A stretch of DNA of 64,000 nucleotides from Haemophilus haemolyticus (GTDB taxonomy: Bacteria > Pseudomonadota > Gammaproteobacteria > Enterobacterales > Pasteurellaceae): the NCBI RefSeq assembly GCF_003493605.1, contig NZ_QQKA01000005.1, positions 62,001-126,000 on the forward strand. Reading direction: 5' to 3'. The position numbers were made by a program, and so were the translations under genes. Shown in pieces: positions 63,725 to 64,000 of the stretch. The notes below the pieces were generated by a model, which saw only the letters and a list, made by a program, of their open reading frames with translations, ran no database searches and had not been told where the DNA came from. Numbering within the stretch: position 1 is the stretch's first letter; each line of letters begins with the position of its first letter.

Positions 63725-64000
63725 TTACTTCGCAATACGTTTATATTTAATACGATGTGGCTGAGTAGCGGCATCGCCTAAGGTTTTCTTTTTCCACTCT
63801 TCGTAGTCTGAGAAGTTACCTTCGTAGAACGTCACTTTACCTTCATCGCCGTAGTCTAAAATATGCGTTGCGATACGATCTAAGAACCAACGGTCATGGG
63901 AAATCACCATTGCACAGCCTGGGAATTCTAAGATCGCATTTTCTAAGGCACGCAAGGTTTCAACATCTAAGTCATTGGTTGGTTCGTCCAGTAATAGCAC
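63725..64000 (-). CDS. ettA: Energy-dependent translational throttle protein EttA, C-terminal part (5' end outside window)
   Basis: The last 92 codons of an ABC-F ATPase; the frame is open through base 64000. The second-domain Walker B LLLDEPTNDLDVETLRALENAIL and the switch HisSHDRWFLDRIATHILDY are visible. The tail ends YEEWKKKTLGDAATQPHRIKYKRIAK, characteristic of EttA. EttA binds the ribosomal E site and gates early elongation according to ATP/ADP. The start lies to the right of the window. Confidence 0.93.
   Translation of the reverse strand: MLLLDEPTNDLDVETLRALENAILEFPGCAMVISHDRWFLDRIATHILDYGDEGKVTFYEGNFSDYEEWKKKTLGDAATQPHRIKYKRIAK

Overview
The window is AT-rich Pasteurellaceae DNA, almost certainly genus Haemophilus. 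The nine-base uptake signal AAGTGCGGT and its complement occur dozens of times, inside genes and as inverted pairs that form terminators. Many proteins are clear Haemophilus orthologues (GyrA, MetX, Mfd, TmcA, MetG, TehB, Lsg glycosyltransferases). From memory, the order from neuA to ettA (about 26.6-64 kb) follows H. influenzae Rd HI1279 down to HI1252, and the lsg block matches HI1695-HI1700. A complete hydrogenase-4 (hyf) cluster with hypF lies between those two blocks. I recall hydrogenase/hyp genes being used to tell H. haemolyticus from H. influenzae, so H. haemolyticus or a close relative is my best guess; this is inference.

Layout. 1-4.25 kb: 3' part of an iron-uptake operon of the FetMP-FetABCDEF / Campylobacter P19 type (YHS-like protein end, two FtsX-like permeases, ATPase, thioredoxin-like lipoprotein, cytochrome c). 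4.3-11 kb, minus strand: lytic transglycosylase MltB and six lipooligosaccharide genes lsgF-lsgA. 11.2-26.6 kb: ElyC-like protein, hypF (plus strand), then on the minus strand hyfABCDEFGHI, a 495-bp terminal-inverted-repeat element made of 110-bp tandem repeats, and the maturation genes hycH and hycI. FNR-type sites precede hypF and, more weakly, hyfA. 26.6-36 kb: neuA, a nitroreductase, a MazEF-like toxin-antitoxin pair, mrp, two Sel1-repeat genes, metG, tehB, gloB. 35.2-39.4 kb: a FecCD-type ABC importer with a co-transcribed methyltransferase. A near-perfect ModE operator lies in its promoter region, pointing to molybdate or tungstate uptake; a small membrane protein is divergent. 39.5-46.5 kb: ycaO, a 503-bp symmetrical nested dyad element, gyrA, metX with a MetJ operator, and a SanA-like gene.

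46.5-53.9 kb is an adhesin island. It holds a Lav-like classical autotransporter whose reading frame passes through ten GCAA tetranucleotides (phase ON here), then a YadA-type trimeric autotransporter with a 16-residue-periodic head and a collagen-like stalk encoded by 36-bp DNA repeats. 53.9-64 kb: folC, accD, the periplasmic protease gene degP/htrA, mfd, a 57-residue small gene coupled to tmcA, a SirB-like membrane protein gene, and the 3' part of ettA.

The strongest candidates for undescribed biology are the collagen-stalk trimeric autotransporter next to a phase-variable autotransporter, the ModE-controlled FecCD-type importer beside a molybdenum-era anaerobic hydrogenase locus, and the two structured repeat elements (inside the hyf operon and upstream of gyrA).
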